10,386 nucleotides of DNA. Source: Bacteroides sp. CAG:443 (GTDB taxonomy: Bacteria; Bacteroidota; Bacteroidia; Bacteroidales; Bacteroidaceae). The stretch lies in the NCBI GenBank assembly GCA_000432735.1, contig FR887839.1, positions 40,121 to 50,506 on the forward strand. The letters are read 5' to 3'. The notes beneath the pieces are model-generated. The model was not told the origin of the DNA. It did no database searches and saw only the letters and a program-made list of their open reading frames with translations. The translations under genes were made by a program, and so were the position numbers. Each line of letters starts with the position of its first letter. The first letter of the stretch is position 1. Below, piece after piece: positions 1-7,816 of the stretch.

Positions 1-793
1 TCTGGTTCAGCAGGGACATGAAGTTCACGTGGCTTACGAAACGTCAGGAAATATTGCCGTAGGCGATGAAGAAGTTGTACGTTTCATGCACTTTATCAAT
101 GGTTTCAACCAGTTGTTCGATGGCGAAAAGAATGAAACCATCAAGAATATGTACGCTGAAATCAAGAAGTTCCTGAAACATAAGAAGGAAGGCGATATGG
201 ATACCCGCGATATTCTTACTATCAAGGGGTTGATTCGCCGTGGTGAGGCCCGTACAGCTTGCACATACAATCAGATTCCGCTGGAACGTGTTCACTTCCT
301 CGACCTTCCGTTCTATGAAACCGGACGTATCGAGAAAAATCCTATCAGTGAGGCCGATATCAATATCGTATTGGATTTGCTGCGTGAAGTGAAACCTCAT
401 CAGATTTATGTAGCCGGTGACCTGGCAGACCCACATGGAACTCACCGTGTTTGTACTGATGCCGTGCTGGCTGCTATCGACGAAGAGAAAAATGCCGGTG
501 CAGAATGGTTGAAAGATTGCCGTATCTGGATGTATCGTGGTGCATGGGCTGAATGGGAAATCGAGAACATTGAAATGGCTGTACCGTTGAGTCCGGAAGA
601 ATTGCGTGCAAAACGTAACTCAATCTTGAAGCATCAGTCACAGATGGAAAGTGCACCTTTCCTGGGCAACGACGAACGTTTGTTCTGGCAGCGTAGTGAA
701 GACCGTAACCGTGGTACTGCATCGTTGTACGACAGTCTGGGTCTTGCATGCTACGAAGCAATGGAAGCATTTGTAGAATATAAGCCTCTGTAA
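1..793 (+). CDS. PIG-L/LmbE-type deacetylase domain, C-terminal part of a NagB-like fusion protein (5' partial)
   Basis: The frame is open from base 2 to the TAA at 791-793, giving 263 residues with no start inside the window; the GTG at 29 is internal, not a start. The visible part begins LVQQGHEVHVAYETSGNIAV, which in PIG-L/LmbE proteins lies just after the zinc-binding PHPDD motif, so that motif should sit immediately upstream of the window. The segment LADPHGTHRVC (bases 422-454) matches the later histidine motif of the fold, with two His residues as candidate metal or catalytic ligands. From family knowledge, Bacteroides species carry a protein of about 660 residues with a glucosamine-6-phosphate deaminase-like (NagB) domain followed by this domain, and the sequence fits its C-terminal half. 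The likely role is cytoplasmic amino-sugar metabolism, with N-deacetylation suggested by the domain. The NagB half cannot be seen, so the fusion is inferred; a stand-alone PIG-L enzyme is the alternative. Confidence 0.8.
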   Translation, partial: LVQQGHEVHVAYETSGNIAVGDEEVVRFMHFINGFNQLFDGEKNETIKNMYAEIKKFLKHKKEGDMDTRDILTIKGLIRRGEARTACTYNQIPLERVHFLDLPFYETGRIEKNPISEADINIVLDLLREVKPHQIYVAGDLADPHGTHRVCTDAVLAAIDEEKNAGAEWLKDCRIWMYRGAWAEWEIENIEMAVPLSPEELRAKRNSILKHQSQMESAPFLGNDERLFWQRSEDRNRGTASLYDSLGLACYEAMEAFVEYKPL

Positions 794-870
794 AAACTTG
801 TTCCGGGCAGATGCCCGATGGAAATGTAGTTATATGATGAGGAATATTCAGTAGATATCCTTTAAAAATA

Positions 871-920
871 AAGTGGCATATGAAGATGGCGAACTATAGT
901 CATCTCATATGCCACTTTTT
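871..920 (+). terminator. Rho-independent terminator of the deacetylase gene
   Basis: A perfect 13-bp stem pairs 871-883 (AAGTGGCATATGA) with 905-917, and the run of T ends at 920. Inside the loop, GATG (885-888) can pair with CATC (901-904), extending the helix past one bulged A. It lies 78 bases after the stop codon. The upstream flank is A-rich (863-872), so the hairpin could also work in the minus direction. Confidence 0.85.
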
Positions 921-946
921 GTTGTAAATATATTGTGCCCAATAGA

Positions 947-994
947 TAAAAAAGCCAACTAATTCATGATGTTGGGAGTATGAATTAGTTGGCT
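947..994 (-). terminator. Rho-independent terminator of the susC-susD operon
   Basis: A perfect 15-bp stem pairs 953-967 (AGCCAACTAATTCAT) with 980-994 around a 12-base loop. Read on the minus strand, the stem runs into six T residues (948-953 on the plus strand are all A). It lies 64 bases beyond the susD-like stop codon and faces the plus-strand terminator at 871-920, so the two convergent units are insulated from each other. Confidence 0.85.
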
Positions 995-1012
995 AATTTG
1001 AACAATGTTTAG

Positions 1013-1033
1013 TCTATAAGTCTCTGTTATAGA
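1013..1033. repeat. Small inverted repeat after the susD-like gene
   Basis: TCTATAA (1013-1019) and TTATAGA (1027-1033) form a perfect 7-bp inverted repeat around a 7-base loop, 24 bases past the susD-like stop. It is almost entirely A/T and has no T-run, so it is at most an mRNA 3'-end structure. It could be chance. Confidence 0.35.
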
Positions 1034-1057
1034 TAAAACTTTGTTACGTAAAAAGCG

Positions 1058-2539
1058 TTATTGAGGCAGGTACTTGTTCCAGTCCGGCGTCTGTGTGATA
1101 CCAAATCCGGCATTGATTTCAGCATTTGGTATAGGGAAACAGAACTGTGCAATATCGAAGTTGGTATATTTGTACGAAACCTGATCTTCGACGTTGGCAT
1201 ATACATCAGCCTTTTCACCCCAGCGGCGCAAGTCGTAGAAGCGGAAACCTTCCTGGAACAATTCGCGAGCGCGTTCATCCTTCAGGAATGCGAATACTTC
1301 TTCTTTCGTATTACCCAAATCATCGGTGCTGGTAATCTGTGAGTTTCTCTTGGCAACAGTCAGCAGTGCTTCCTTGGCACCGTTCAGGTCGGGCTGTGCG
1401 GCACGCAGTTTCGATTCGGCGATGATCAGTTCCATTTCGGGGGCATTGACGATGTAGTTGGTAGCATATGCCGTATTTCCTCCTCCATACCAGAACTTAC
1501 CACCGTATTGCAACTGAGTATATGAGCCCTTCTTTACAGTAGGAAGATAAAGAGAACCTCTACAGTCGGTTTCTGCTATCAGGTTGCGCATGCGCTGGCT
1601 TGGCAGACCTCCGTAGGTAGTCCATACGTTTCCACAGGAGTTGGCAGACCAGCTGTTGTTTACATCGATGGCCAGGCGGAAGATACTTTCCGAATTGCTG
1701 TCGCCACCTGTATACAGTTCCTTATACTCGTCTACAGTATAAGCTTCTACCTTCTTCCCTGAGTGCAGGAGTGCATTCGATGCATATTTCTCGGCGTTGC
1801 TGAAGTCTTCCTGATACAAGTAAGTACGTGCCAGCAGGCCTTCGATGGCTGCCACAGAGAGATACTGGTTGGTACCTCTTCCTTCGGTTCCACTTTCAGC
1901 ATAACAAGTTAGGGCATTGTTAAAGTCGTCCAGTATAGCTTGATAGCATTGTCCTACGGTAGAGCGGCTGACTTCCTCGAAAGCTTTGACCGGTTCGTCG
2001 ACAATCACCACACCGATGGCATCACTGTTGTCTGTCGTTCCGTTTACCTTAATCTGTTTACCAAAAATATTGGTCATATACAGCATGGCATATCCTCTCA
2101 ATCCGTAGGCTTCTGCCATATATTGTTTCAATGCAGCTTTGTCGGTGTCGGTAACGGTTGCTTCCAGTTCTTTTCCAGCCTTGATGATACGTGAAGCATT
2201 ATCTATTATTTTATAACCATATTCCCAAATACTGCTCAAGTATGTATCATCAGGGGTTACGTTATAGTGGTTGATGGTTATCCAGTGGCTGGCTGATCCA
2301 TTCAGGTAAGCTATGTCACTAGCCATATCGCCGATGGTAAGTACATAGTTTCCGGCAAAATAGGAAGTGAATAATTGGTAATAAGTTCCGTTCAATGCAT
2401 ATTTTATGTTGTCTACGCTTGTCAGTCCGTTGTCAACGTCAACTCCTTCGTTGTATTCCGTGTCGAAGAAATTGCTGCAAGAAGCAAAGCTTCCGGCCAG
2501 GGCTGAACAGATAAACAGACGAGTGATAAACTTCTTCAT
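1058..2539 (-). CDS. SusD/RagB-family nutrient-binding outer-membrane lipoprotein
   Basis: A 493-residue protein, normal length for the family. It starts with a lipoprotein signal peptide: MKK, a hydrophobic stretch, then the lipobox-like F-A-S-C with Cys21 as the predicted acylated residue, followed by an acidic stretch (D26, E28, E31, D34, D36) typical of surface-exported Bacteroidota lipoproteins. The C-terminal SusD/RagB domain is plain from ERARELFQEGFRFYDLRRWG (about 422-441) and FPIPNAEI (468-475). The N-terminal region (about 25-230), with repeated alanine- and tyrosine-rich helices, fits the TPR-like scaffold. In this family the protein sits on the cell surface and forms a hinged lid over its SusC partner, binding the substrate before import. 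It lies 37 bases downstream of the susC-like gene on the same strand, so co-transcription is expected. The substrate cannot be read from the sequence: there is no glycoside hydrolase or other enzyme in the window. Family assignment is very secure. Confidence 0.96.
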   Translation of the reverse strand: MKKFITRLFICSALAGSFASCSNFFDTEYNEGVDVDNGLTSVDNIKYALNGTYYQLFTSYFAGNYVLTIGDMASDIAYLNGSASHWITINHYNVTPDDTYLSSIWEYGYKIIDNASRIIKAGKELEATVTDTDKAALKQYMAEAYGLRGYAMLYMTNIFGKQIKVNGTTDNSDAIGVVIVDEPVKAFEEVSRSTVGQCYQAILDDFNNALTCYAESGTEGRGTNQYLSVAAIEGLLARTYLYQEDFSNAEKYASNALLHSGKKVEAYTVDEYKELYTGGDSNSESIFRLAIDVNNSWSANSCGNVWTTYGGLPSQRMRNLIAETDCRGSLYLPTVKKGSYTQLQYGGKFWYGGGNTAYATNYIVNAPEMELIIAESKLRAAQPDLNGAKEALLTVAKRNSQITSTDDLGNTKEEVFAFLKDERARELFQEGFRFYDLRRWGEKADVYANVEDQVSYKYTNFDIAQFCFPIPNAEINAGFGITQTPDWNKYLPQ

Positions 2540-2576
2540 ATTTCGTTTTTATTTGATTCGTTAAACATATTTATTT

Positions 2577-5500
2577 TTAAAATCCCAAGGTAATTCCAGC
2601 AAGGAATGTTCGTGTAGATGGATACTGGTATGCGATTAATCCGCTTGTATATGTTTCAGGATCGTAACCGATGAAGTCCTTTGCCTTGAATGTATAGATG
2701 TTGTCCACCGATACATAGATGCGCATGTTGTCAATCAACGCTTTCTTTAAGATACGTTTAGGCAGCGTATATCCCAGCTGCAGGTTCTTTACGCGCAGGA
2801 AGTTTCCGCTGTACAAGAAACGTGAAGAATGGTTGTTTTCTCCGGAAGTGTTTCCATATATATACTTAGGAACATCGGTATAACGGTTGTTTTCGGTCCA
2901 TGCATGTTCGTACAGATAAGTGGTTGGAGTTATGTTGCCTTTACTTCCGGCTGATAGATAAGAACGGTTTGATAAAGCATAAACTTTTCCTCCCAGTCTG
3001 TAATTGAAGTCGGCCGAGAAGTCGAAGTTCTTCCATTGTACGCGTGTACCGAAACCACCATAGGCCTTAGGATCAGCCGAGCCGAGGTAACGTTTGGTAC
3101 ATTCGTTCCAGTTGGTTGTGGTTTCGTTGCCTGTAGCATTTTTATACCATAATGGCGCACCCGTATCCGGATCTACACCTGCATATTCTACCATATAGAA
3201 TTGTCTCAACGGATAGCCTTCCTGTTTGATGGTATAAGTATCTTCGATCGGTTTTCCACCAGAAAGCTCAGTGATTCTGTTTTGGTTGAATGTAACATTA
3301 GCGTATGCAGTCCATGTCCATCCCTTGGTTTGCAGGATGGTACCGTTCAGACCGATTTCAACACCTCTGTTTCTCATGGAACCGATGTTCTGGTAAACCT
3401 CGCTCAAGCCGGTAACCTGAGAGACAGGCAGTTCAAACAGCATATTGGAAGTAGCTTCGTTGTAGAAATCTACAGTCAGGTTCCATTTTCTGGCAAAAGT
3501 GATATCCAGTCCGATATTCAGCTTCTTGCTGGTTTCCCATCCCAGGTCGGGGAGGTTCAGTGATTCAGGAACGATACCCGGTGTGCTGTCATAATTGTAT
3601 CCGGCGCTGTAGAAACCACGGGCCGCATACCAGTCAATATCCTGATTACCTACTGTTCCGTAGCTTGCACGCAGTGCCAGGTTAGTAAAGATTGCATTGT
3701 CTTTCAGGAATTCTTCTTCAGAGACACGCCATTTGCCACCTACAGACCAGAAGTTACCCCATCGGTTGTTACTGCCGAATACGGACGAACCGTCACGACG
3801 GAAACTTACCTGTCCGTAATACTTTCCCTGATAATCGTAGCTTGCATTTATGAAGAGAGAAGCCAGACGTGCCTGACGGGTAACGTACGACGGATTACCG
3901 TAAGAAGAACCAGCCATATTCAACTCCCGATAACCTCTCAATGGGAAATTGATTCCGGCATATTTTTCGTTCCAGTAGTTCTTCCACTGTGCTTCCTGTC
4001 CGAGCATGATATTCAGGTTATGCTTTTCGTTGAAGGTATGCATCCAGTTCAGAGTGTTGGTCCATGTAATGGTAGTGGTATTTGAATTGTACTGTGTACC
4101 ACGTCCGTTGTCGCTGGCTCCCTGATTGTTGTACCAGCTCCAGAAATCGTACTGGCGTGTACCGTACGAGTTAAGACCTAATGAGGTTTTCAGGATAAAG
4201 CCTTGTCCAAAATTGATAGCAAAATACGGATTCAGGTTAATGGTAGTTGTTTTGGTATTATAGATATCTCCTTCATCCTCGTCGTATACGGCAAGCGGGT
4301 TATACATGATCCCCGTGTTATAGCTGCCGTCTTCGTTGTAGAATGGGTCGAGCGGAGTGGCTTTCAATGTACCACCTACAAACGGGTTCGAGTAAGAACC
4401 TCCGGTTGACTGTGAGAAAGCATCCATGTCGGCCAGCGCGAACGAGGTGTTGAATCCGAAGCTGAACCATTTGTATGATGTCTCGAGGTTGAGGCGGGCA
4501 GAGTATCGTTTCATACCGCTGTTGATGGCCACACCTTCCTGATTCAGGTAACCTACACTGGCATAGTAGCGTGTCTTGCCGTTTCCACCGCTGAAGCTGA
4601 GGTTGTAGTCCTGATAATATCCGGTACGTGTGATGGCGTCAATCCAGTCGTAGTTCTGGATACCGTCCCAGTTATAATCCGATTTGATCTTGGCCATAGC
4701 CGATTCGTAAGTATACTTCTCTGGGTTACTGTTTACCAGACCTTGTGCATACAAGTCAGCAGTCTGCTGTGCATTACAGAAAGAGAAGTTGTTTGGGGCA
4801 ATGGTTGTGAATCCCTGCTTGATATCCAGATCGATGTGCATGGCACCTTCCTGTCCCTTTTTGGTTGTGATGACGATCACACCGTTGGCTGCGCGCGAAC
4901 CGTAGATAGCCGTGGCGTTGGCATCCTTCAAAACAGTGATACTTTCTATATCGGCTGTATTGATATTTGCCAGCGGGTTGAATGCACGATTCAAACTGGC
5001 TGATTCTGCATCTGTATCTGAATTCATCGGCATGCCATCGATGATGTAAAGAGGCTGTGTACCCGAGTTTACAGAACTTTCACCTCGGATGTAGACGTTT
5101 GCTTCAGCACCCGGCATGCTGGTTGAGTTGTTCATCTGTACACCCGGCATGCTTCCTTCCAGTGCTTTCATAAAGTTGGCATCCGTATGTGATTCGAGGG
5201 TAGTAGGACTTGCCACGTTGGCAGCTCCGGTGAATGTACTTTTCTTGGTTACGCCGTAACCGGTTACCACAACTTCATCCAGCACCTCTGTGTCTGATTG
5301 CAGTGTTACGTTCAGTACCGGCTTGATGTCCAGTTCTCGGGTCTGCATACCGATGAACGAGATAACCACTTTTTTGGCATTTGCCGGAACATTGCCTAAC
5401 GTAAATTTTCCATCAATGTCAGTCACTGTTCCTGTGTTGGTTCCTTTAATGAGAACCGAAGCTCCTACAATTGGGAGATTGTCTTCTTCTGAGATGACAA

Positions 5501-5585
5501 CACCTGTCACCGTCGATACCTGTGCCATCGCTATGCTGATACAAGCGAAGAGGCAAGTACAGATTAAAAACAATTTTTTTTTCAT
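2577..5585 (-). CDS. SusC/RagA-family TonB-linked outer-membrane transporter
   Basis: A 1002-residue protein, normal length for SusC. Residues 1-21 form a signal peptide ending A-M-A before Gln22. Residues 26-95 are the N-terminal carboxypeptidase-regulatory-like beta domain, with the pattern TGVV...LPIVGASV...G...TD.DGKF. A TonB-box-like segment, VLDEVVVTGYG, is at 101-111. The plug domain follows (about 112-245) with the hallmark motifs IRGESS (166-171), PLYIIDGMPM (178-187) and SITVLKDANATAIYGSRAAN shortly after. The rest is a beta-barrel rich in aromatic, alternating strands, ending in the C-terminal Phe (LGF) typical of BAM-assembled porins. It imports a ligand across the outer membrane using TonB-ExbBD energy, together with the SusD-like lipoprotein encoded immediately downstream. 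The start at 5585 is chosen because it gives the intact signal peptide. There is no anti-sigma-interacting secretin/TonB N-terminal extension, so direct FecI/FecR-type signalling is not indicated. The substrate is unknown. Confidence 0.97.
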   Translation of the reverse strand: MKKKLFLICTCLFACISIAMAQVSTVTGVVISEEDNLPIVGASVLIKGTNTGTVTDIDGKFTLGNVPANAKKVVISFIGMQTRELDIKPVLNVTLQSDTEVLDEVVVTGYGVTKKSTFTGAANVASPTTLESHTDANFMKALEGSMPGVQMNNSTSMPGAEANVYIRGESSVNSGTQPLYIIDGMPMNSDTDAESASLNRAFNPLANINTADIESITVLKDANATAIYGSRAANGVIVITTKKGQEGAMHIDLDIKQGFTTIAPNNFSFCNAQQTADLYAQGLVNSNPEKYTYESAMAKIKSDYNWDGIQNYDWIDAITRTGYYQDYNLSFSGGNGKTRYYASVGYLNQEGVAINSGMKRYSARLNLETSYKWFSFGFNTSFALADMDAFSQSTGGSYSNPFVGGTLKATPLDPFYNEDGSYNTGIMYNPLAVYDEDEGDIYNTKTTTINLNPYFAINFGQGFILKTSLGLNSYGTRQYDFWSWYNNQGASDNGRGTQYNSNTTTITWTNTLNWMHTFNEKHNLNIMLGQEAQWKNYWNEKYAGINFPLRGYRELNMAGSSYGNPSYVTRQARLASLFINASYDYQGKYYGQVSFRRDGSSVFGSNNRWGNFWSVGGKWRVSEEEFLKDNAIFTNLALRASYGTVGNQDIDWYAARGFYSAGYNYDSTPGIVPESLNLPDLGWETSKKLNIGLDITFARKWNLTVDFYNEATSNMLFELPVSQVTGLSEVYQNIGSMRNRGVEIGLNGTILQTKGWTWTAYANVTFNQNRITELSGGKPIEDTYTIKQEGYPLRQFYMVEYAGVDPDTGAPLWYKNATGNETTTNWNECTKRYLGSADPKAYGGFGTRVQWKNFDFSADFNYRLGGKVYALSNRSYLSAGSKGNITPTTYLYEHAWTENNRYTDVPKYIYGNTSGENNHSSRFLYSGNFLRVKNLQLGYTLPKRILKKALIDNMRIYVSVDNIYTFKAKDFIGYDPETYTSGLIAYQYPSTRTFLAGITLGF

Positions 5586-6069
5586 AAATCTCTCGTTTTT
5601 AATTATTATGAGTATAAATATTTAGAATTGTATATAGGTCATTTGCTGTCTCTATAAAGAATGCAAAAAATCTTTTATAATTTCTTTTTACTTATGGTGT
5701 AATAACTCAGAAACTAGAGGGAATAGAAGAAAGGATCTCTCCATGATAATATTGGCTTTCGGCATGCGGAATCTCGAAAACCAGTGAATATTGTTTTGAA
5801 CCTGATAAGTCGGTATAATTATTAACTTGCTGCGAGGTCTCTCTCTATCTTTGTCCCTTTTAATACATCTGCTTTCAGACATATGTTAATTAATTTTTGA
5901 GTTTCAATTAGCAACTTATAATAACGTCTTTTGGTATTGTTTTTATTCTTTGCTGGCAAAATTATAGATTTTTTTTTCTTTTTATACTATAAGTGCGACA
6001 AAATGTTATTGGAAAAGGTGATTTTTTTGAAATGATTTCTCCTTTCGGTATTTGTTGCAATAAAAAACG
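5586..6069 (-). other. AT-rich non-coding stretch upstream of the susC-like gene (probable leader and control region)
   Basis: Nearly 500 bases with no convincing gene. The longest minus-strand frame here (5688-5882, 64 codons) has codon use unlike its neighbours and no recognisable motif. I looked for a cobalamin, TPP or other riboswitch pattern on the minus strand and recognised none. The visible structure is limited to a candidate minus-strand -7 box (5957-5964), a plus-strand promoter-like octamer TATCTTTG (5846-5853), and a long T-tract (5969-5985, interrupted by C) flanked by the 6-bp inverted repeat TTATAG/CTATAA (5962-5967, 5987-5992). If transcription starts near 5950, the susC mRNA has a leader of about 365 bases. 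Confidence 0.5.
5957..5964 (-). promoter_or_regulatory. Candidate -7 box for the susC-susD operon
   Basis: On the minus strand this reads TAATTTTG, matching the Bacteroides -7 consensus TAnnTTTG exactly. No TTTG lies 19-21 bases upstream; the nearest is about 34 bases away (5999-6002). The site therefore lacks a proper -33 box and may need an activator, or may be chance. It is the only full -7 match I found on this strand between the susC-like gene and the terminators at 6060-6232. Confidence 0.3.
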
Positions 6070-6092
6070 GTTCATACGGTAATGATATGAAC
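6060..6092 (-). terminator. Weak secondary hairpin terminator, minus strand
   Basis: GTTCATA (6070-6076) pairs with TATGAAC (6086-6092) around a 9-base loop. On the minus strand the stem is followed by CG and then six T. The stem is only 7 bp with two G-C pairs, so termination is probably partial. It lies about 165 bases past the PepSY-family gene and could act as a backup that keeps transcripts out of the susC control region. Confidence 0.4.
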
Positions 6093-6175
6093 ATAGTCCA
6101 GTCTTACGGTGATTCCCATGCTGATGTATTGCTGTAGGTAAGGTAGGTAAACTATGAAATTTTGAGGATTTACTG

Positions 6176-6232
6176 AAAAATTAAGCCTTTTATGGATTAT
6201 GAAGCCGACAATCTTCTTAATCCATAAAAGGC
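6176..6232 (-). terminator. Terminator of the PepSY-family gene
   Basis: A perfect 15-bp stem pairs 6185-6199 (GCCTTTTATGGATTA) with 6218-6232. After one T-T mismatch, four more pairs (6201-6204 with 6213-6216) close an 8-base loop. On the minus strand the stem runs into TTAATTTTT. It begins 25 bases beyond the stop codon of the gene at 6258-7748. Confidence 0.75.
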
Positions 6233-6257
6233 CGTTCTGAAAAATTCCGTTTCCCTT

Positions 6258-7748
6258 TTATGACTTTTTCTTCCTGATGACATATCCTGAAATCAGGCTC
6301 CACAGCGCACCTGCGCCGGCGAAAAAGATAAATATCAGCGTGCCTTTCCCCAATACCGTATAAATACGTCCCGTATGAACTTCCTGAGCGAAGTTCCACA
6401 ACGACATGGGTAATGTTGCCATACTTTCTGGCATAGGCGTGAAATCACTGCCTTCTTCGTATTCAGTCAGACAGGTTTTTCCATGAAAATCACTACTATA
6501 TCCGGTAATGGCATGACGACCGAAGGGAGGACCTGCTGCTTCGGAAGCCGTCTCTCCGGTGAAGAAATCAGTAATGCGGTTTGAACTTCTGTGCCACACA
6601 TACATCCCGCTGAAGGACCCCGTAAGCCAGTTGCCTTGCTGGTCAGGCTGTAATACGTTCAAGCCCATGACACTGACGGGAGGAGTTTTTCGGACTTTTA
6701 CCGGTATAGCCTGAAGTGATGTCAGTGAGTAGAACCCATCTGAAGTAGAAAGTAGCCAGTCGCCTTGCTGTTCGTCGTAGCGAAGCATCCGTAACTTGTC
6801 GTTCCATGCGTTGGAAGAGTCAAGCTGTGTGAAAGGAATGGCAGGCACTTTTCCGTACACTAGTGCCAGAAGCACCGGCGGACGCAGACTCCATCCGGTC
6901 ACCGCGATGAAGAGTGTCAGCACGATGGTCTTTCTGCCTATCTTGTCGTGCCACGACAAGGATGTTTTCAGGAGAGAAATGCTTGTTTTTGCGCTGCGTC
7001 CTGCTTGTCTCATCCGACGAATGTACTTAGGCAGGAGCCAGTATGCAATGCCGCTTACCGAAAGAAGAATCAGGATAGCTGCCAGAACATCCATCAGCAA
7101 CTTGCCGAAAATGCCAAACAGCTCGCCGCTGTGCAACAGCCAGACGGTACGGAAAAGTGATACCTTCCCGTCGTATCCTTCGGGAGCTTTCAGGGTCAGC
7201 TGATGAAAATGCTGATATGGACGGGTGGCATAATACAAATGAGAGCGACCGACGATAATCAGGCTGTCGCCACGGGTGGTAATGTCCGAGAGGCGTTCTT
7301 CTTCTTGCAAGGGCAGGGGGACTGCTTGCCAGCCGGATTGCCGGTTGTAACGGTAGAGCCTGAACTGACTTGCGGCAAATAAATCGCCTTGAGGAGTGAT
7401 TGCCATTCCTCGTATGTTACGCCAGTCGACTCCGTGTGGAAATCCGCGATTGAAGTCATCGAACGTGGTTGCCTCGCTGTTCGTCAGGAAAATGCCGGCA
7501 TTGCCATACAGCAACACGGCGCTGTCTTGCCCACACACACCGGGAGGGCAGGAGAGTGTTCCCCGCAACAAGCCGTTGTTCCAGTTGCGGTACCGGTAAG
7601 TTTCGGGCAGCCATCCCCGGCTGATCTGGCAATCGGAAAAGAGCTGTCGGTGGTTCAGGATAATGCCCGATACACAAAACAGGATGAGGAAGACGGCCAT
7701 AATCAGTCCGAACCATTTATGATGTTTTCTCCAGGTCGATTTTTTCAT
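6258..7748 (-). CDS. PepSY-associated transmembrane protein (possible haem-binding membrane reductase component)
   Basis: A 496-residue inner-membrane protein with four predicted helices: about 13-31, 211-239, 274-297 and 467-491. The start RKHHKWFGLIM with a TM helix ending SGIILNH is the hallmark of the PepSY-associated TM family. The chain looks like two similar halves. Each opens with a His before a helix (HHKWFG at 9-14; WHDKIG at 266-271), then has an outer soluble segment, then a second His motif before the next helix (LHSGELFGIFGK at 205-216; VHTGRIYTVLGKG at 457-469). The soluble segments contain propeller-like strands such as GDLFAASQFRLYRYN and GNWLTGSFSGMYVWH. Family members are often linked to iron or siderophore reduction, and the paired His residues could ligate haem; that is inference. 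The gene stands alone, with its own promoter (7956-7987) and terminator. The start at 7748 gives the intact first helix and follows the A/G-rich stretch AGAAAGAA. The exact function is unknown. Confidence 0.85.
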   Translation of the reverse strand: MKKSTWRKHHKWFGLIMAVFLILFCVSGIILNHRQLFSDCQISRGWLPETYRYRNWNNGLLRGTLSCPPGVCGQDSAVLLYGNAGIFLTNSEATTFDDFNRGFPHGVDWRNIRGMAITPQGDLFAASQFRLYRYNRQSGWQAVPLPLQEEERLSDITTRGDSLIIVGRSHLYYATRPYQHFHQLTLKAPEGYDGKVSLFRTVWLLHSGELFGIFGKLLMDVLAAILILLSVSGIAYWLLPKYIRRMRQAGRSAKTSISLLKTSLSWHDKIGRKTIVLTLFIAVTGWSLRPPVLLALVYGKVPAIPFTQLDSSNAWNDKLRMLRYDEQQGDWLLSTSDGFYSLTSLQAIPVKVRKTPPVSVMGLNVLQPDQQGNWLTGSFSGMYVWHRSSNRITDFFTGETASEAAGPPFGRHAITGYSSDFHGKTCLTEYEEGSDFTPMPESMATLPMSLWNFAQEVHTGRIYTVLGKGTLIFIFFAGAGALWSLISGYVIRKKKS

Positions 7749-7816
7749 TTCTTTCTGCTTTTAGTCGTTTCAGAACCTTCCCATAAGTCCTTGGATTCGT
7801 CGGGAAGTTGCTGATG

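Noticed and set aside
44..445. 133-codon frame antisense to the deacetylase gene
   Set aside because: It lies entirely inside the PIG-L domain coding sequence and shows no recognisable protein features.
5688..5882. 64-codon minus-strand frame upstream of the susC-like gene
   Set aside because: Its codon use (several AGA and CTA) differs from the neighbouring genes, it has no motif or signal peptide, and it lies in the AT-rich leader. A leader peptide cannot be excluded but is not supported.
6134..6152. Short direct repeat GTAGGTAA-GGTAGGTAA
   Set aside because: Two copies of an 8-base unit in AT-rich non-coding DNA, with no associated promoter or structure. Chance is sufficient.
6796..7203. 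135-codon plus-strand frame inside the PepSY-family gene
   Set aside because: It overlaps a gene with clear transmembrane helices and family motifs on the other strand; its own product is compositionally random.
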